Shown here: piece by piece, positions 61,845-64,000 of the stretch | Position numbering within the stretch: position 1 is the first letter of the stretch | Layout of the letters: every line of letters starts with the position of its first letter | NCBI GenBank assembly: GCA_038030265.1 | Contig: CM075938.1 | Location: forward strand, 6,301,009-6,365,008 | Reading direction: 5' to 3' | Source of the DNA: Corythucha ciliata | Taxonomy: Eukaryota > Arthropoda > Insecta > Hemiptera > Tingidae | Length of the DNA stretch: 64,000 nucleotides | Notes under the pieces: model-generated | Databases searched by the model: none | Told to the model about the DNA's origin: nothing | Seen by the model: only the letters and a program-made list of their open reading frames with translations | Position numbers and translations under genes: made by a program

Positions 61845-64000
61845 CTAACCGCCAAACAGCGCTTATGCCAAGTTTAAGCCGCGAATTTCTCCATTTTAGC
61901 CGCGAATGAGCGCTTTTGGTCAACTTTTCCACAGCAAATTAGCGCTTTTCGCCGCAATTTAGCGCAAATTAGCCACGGATTAGTGGGTAATCCCCCCCCC
62001 CACCTAATGGACATAAACACGCGCTTTTTCTCAACTTTAGCAGCAAAGTAGCTTTTTTATCCTGTGAGTGTGAGTCAGCGATGTTTTTCAACTTTTTCTC
62101 GAGTTGGCGTTTTCCACAATTTTAGCTGCAACTTAGCGATTTTTCCTTGCAGGGACTAGAGAATTAGCAGTTTACTCAGTTTGAGCTGAAAATTAGTGTT
62201 TTACTCAATATTAGCCGCAAAATAGCGGTTTTTTCTAAATGTTTACGACAAATTAGCATTTTTATTGTCACCATAACTATAACGCTACGAATTAGCGATT
62301 TTTTCTCAATTTTAGCCACGAATTTGCGGGTTTTTCACCCATAGCCATAATATAGGCGCTTTTTCTCAATTTTAGTCTCAAAGTTGACCGAGGAAGCCGC
62401 GAATTTTCTCAATTTTAGCCGTGAATTAGTGATTTCCCTATATTTCAGCCGCAAATTAGCGCTTTTTCGTAATTTTAGCAGCGTAGTAGCGTTTCTAACC
62501 AGTAAGTTAGCGAATTCTGTTCATTTTAACCACGAATTGGCGTTTTCCAATGTTTTAAGTGCAAATTGGCAATTTTTCCATTTTTGGCAGCGTATTAGCA
62601 CTTTTTTTTAAAATTCAGGCTGAAAATTAACCTTTCTCTTAATTTTAGCCAAATAATTACTGATTTTTTCAATATTAGCTGTAAATTAGCGAGTTCTTCT
62701 CCATTTTAGCACCGCATTAGCATTTTTTAAAAATTTTAACTATGGATTAGCGCTTCTTCTCAGTTCTAGCCGTTAATCAGTGTGTTTTTTTTTTTTACTT
62801 ACAGCCATGAATTTGCCGTTTTTCTCAATTTCAGTCACAAAGTTGCCCTCAGAAGGCGAGATGGCGGAATTGGAAATTCTTAAACACTTTATCCGCAAAT
62901 TTTTTCCTCAATTTTAGCCGCGAATTACGTAGTTTTAGCAGCGTAGTAGCGTTTCTAACCAGTAAGTTAGCGAATTATTTTCATTTTAACTACGAATTGG
63001 CGTTTTCCAATATTTTAAGTGCAAATTGGCAATTTTTCCATTTTTGGCAGCGTATTAGCACTTTTTTTAAAAAATTCAGGCTGAAAATTAACCTTTCTCT
63101 TAATTTTAGCCAAATAATTACTAATTTTCTCAATATTAGCTGTAAATTAGCGGGTTCTTCTCCATTTTAGCACCGCATTAGCATTTTTTAAAAATTTTAA
63201 CTATGGATTAGCGCTTCTTCTCAGTTCTATAGCCGTTAATCAGTGTGTTTTTTTTTTACTTACAGCCATGAATTTGCCGTTTTTCTCAATTTCAGTCACA
63301 AAGTTGCCCTCAGAAGGCGAGATAGCGGAATTGGAAATTCTTAAACACTTTATCCGCAAATTTTTTCCTCAATTTTAGCCGCGAATTAGCGTTTTTTTTC
63401 ACTTTTAGCTGCGTAGAAGAGTTTTTAGCCCGTGAATTCGCGAGTTTTCTCAATTTTAGCCACGAATTGGCGTTTTTCTCAATTTTTAGCCGGGAATAGC
63501 ACTTTTTCCCTATTTGAGCTGAAAACTAGAGTTTAGTGTGTGTATTAGTGAATGTTTTCAATATTAGCTGCAATATTATTTATTTTGCTAATATTTCAAT
63601 ATTAGCAAAAACTGAGCCACATCTCAATTTTACCAACAGCAAATTAGCGTTTTTTCTTCATTTCAGACACAAGGTGGCATCTATACACCGCGAATCAGCG
63701 ATTTTTTCTCAATTTCGTTCTGGATGTTCCATCCAGATGACGCGAATGAAGGCTTTTGAACAGTTTTGGCCACGAATACTATCGATTTTTCCCAACTTTT
63801 GGCTGCGTTGGTACTTTCCTGCAAGAATAGCATAAGTACGCGCGCCTTCTCATCTTTATCCGCTTACGGACCTAAAAAATACTGGGGAGCAGCGTATTCT
63901 CTCTATTTTAGCCGCGAAGTTACCCGTCAATTCTCTACTCTTAAATTGAGCCTTCAGAATAGCGCTTTTGTGGGCTAAATCGATTAATCAGTTATACTCT
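61845..64000 (+). repeat. TTTTAGCC repeat block with 460-base tandem duplication
   Basis: Units read 'TTTTTCTCAATTTTAGCCGC' plus 'GAATTAGCG'. A 460-base stretch is duplicated in tandem: 62481 and 62941 both start GCGTAGTAGCGTTTCTAACC and stay aligned to about 62928/63390 with few differences. 61845-62800 is collinear with reverse-complemented 28880-29690. The block runs off the window end. Confidence 0.85.

Overview
This is eukaryotic, almost certainly arthropod (probably insect) DNA. The single-copy genes have short spliced introns with GT..AG borders. The mobile elements are typical of invertebrates: a Gypsy LTR element, a BEL/Pao LTR element and three kinds of non-LTR retrotransposon. Most of the window is transposon and degenerate repeat. 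I see no bacterial operon, CRISPR array or prokaryotic system. I cannot name the species.

Layout. 1-3.1 kb: a frameshifted gene for a PIN/FEN-like plus CXC-domain protein. 5.0-5.7 kb: two head-to-head first exons (an unknown acidic protein on minus, an AMP-binding acyl-activating enzyme on plus), then a 500-base N gap. 6.2-9.8 kb: minus-strand Gypsy remnant. 9.8-20.5 kb: no solid gene; several arrays of short degenerate repeats, including 17-base 'CCAACCACAGC' arrays with a higher-order period. 20.7-27.9 kb: BEL/Pao element with a 1596-codon open frame. 28-29.7 kb: a degenerate repeat built on 'GGCTAAAATTGAGAAAAACG'. 29.6-38.6 kb: two copies of a 1.3-1.4 kb segment enclosing one LINE (A) that is split by a second LINE (B). 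38.7-47.4 kb: a third LINE (C, RNase H-bearing), bounded by a 12-base target-site duplication, with an internal duplication around a foreign block.

48.4-59.5 kb is the host gene cluster, and I could join its exons: mRpS25 (mS25, plus) converges on RBM18 (minus); RBM18 shares a 326-base divergent promoter region with PPP1R11 (plus); SUGCT (plus) lies wholly inside the 8.2 kb first intron of PPP1R11, starting 45 bases after its splice donor. The rest of that intron holds a 218-base-arm palindrome carrying two divergent tRNA genes, a 1.66 kb foldback element made of about 140-base units, and more degenerate arrays. 59.5-64 kb is again the TTTTAGCC/GGCTAAAA repeat.

The most unusual feature is this repeat family. 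It looks like a minisatellite (units of about 25-45 bases), but copies many kilobases apart are collinear over hundreds of bases in the same order of variant units, and its strand flips at about 54.72 and 61.83 kb. It behaves like a large dispersed non-coding element or higher-order repeat rather than a simple tandem array.
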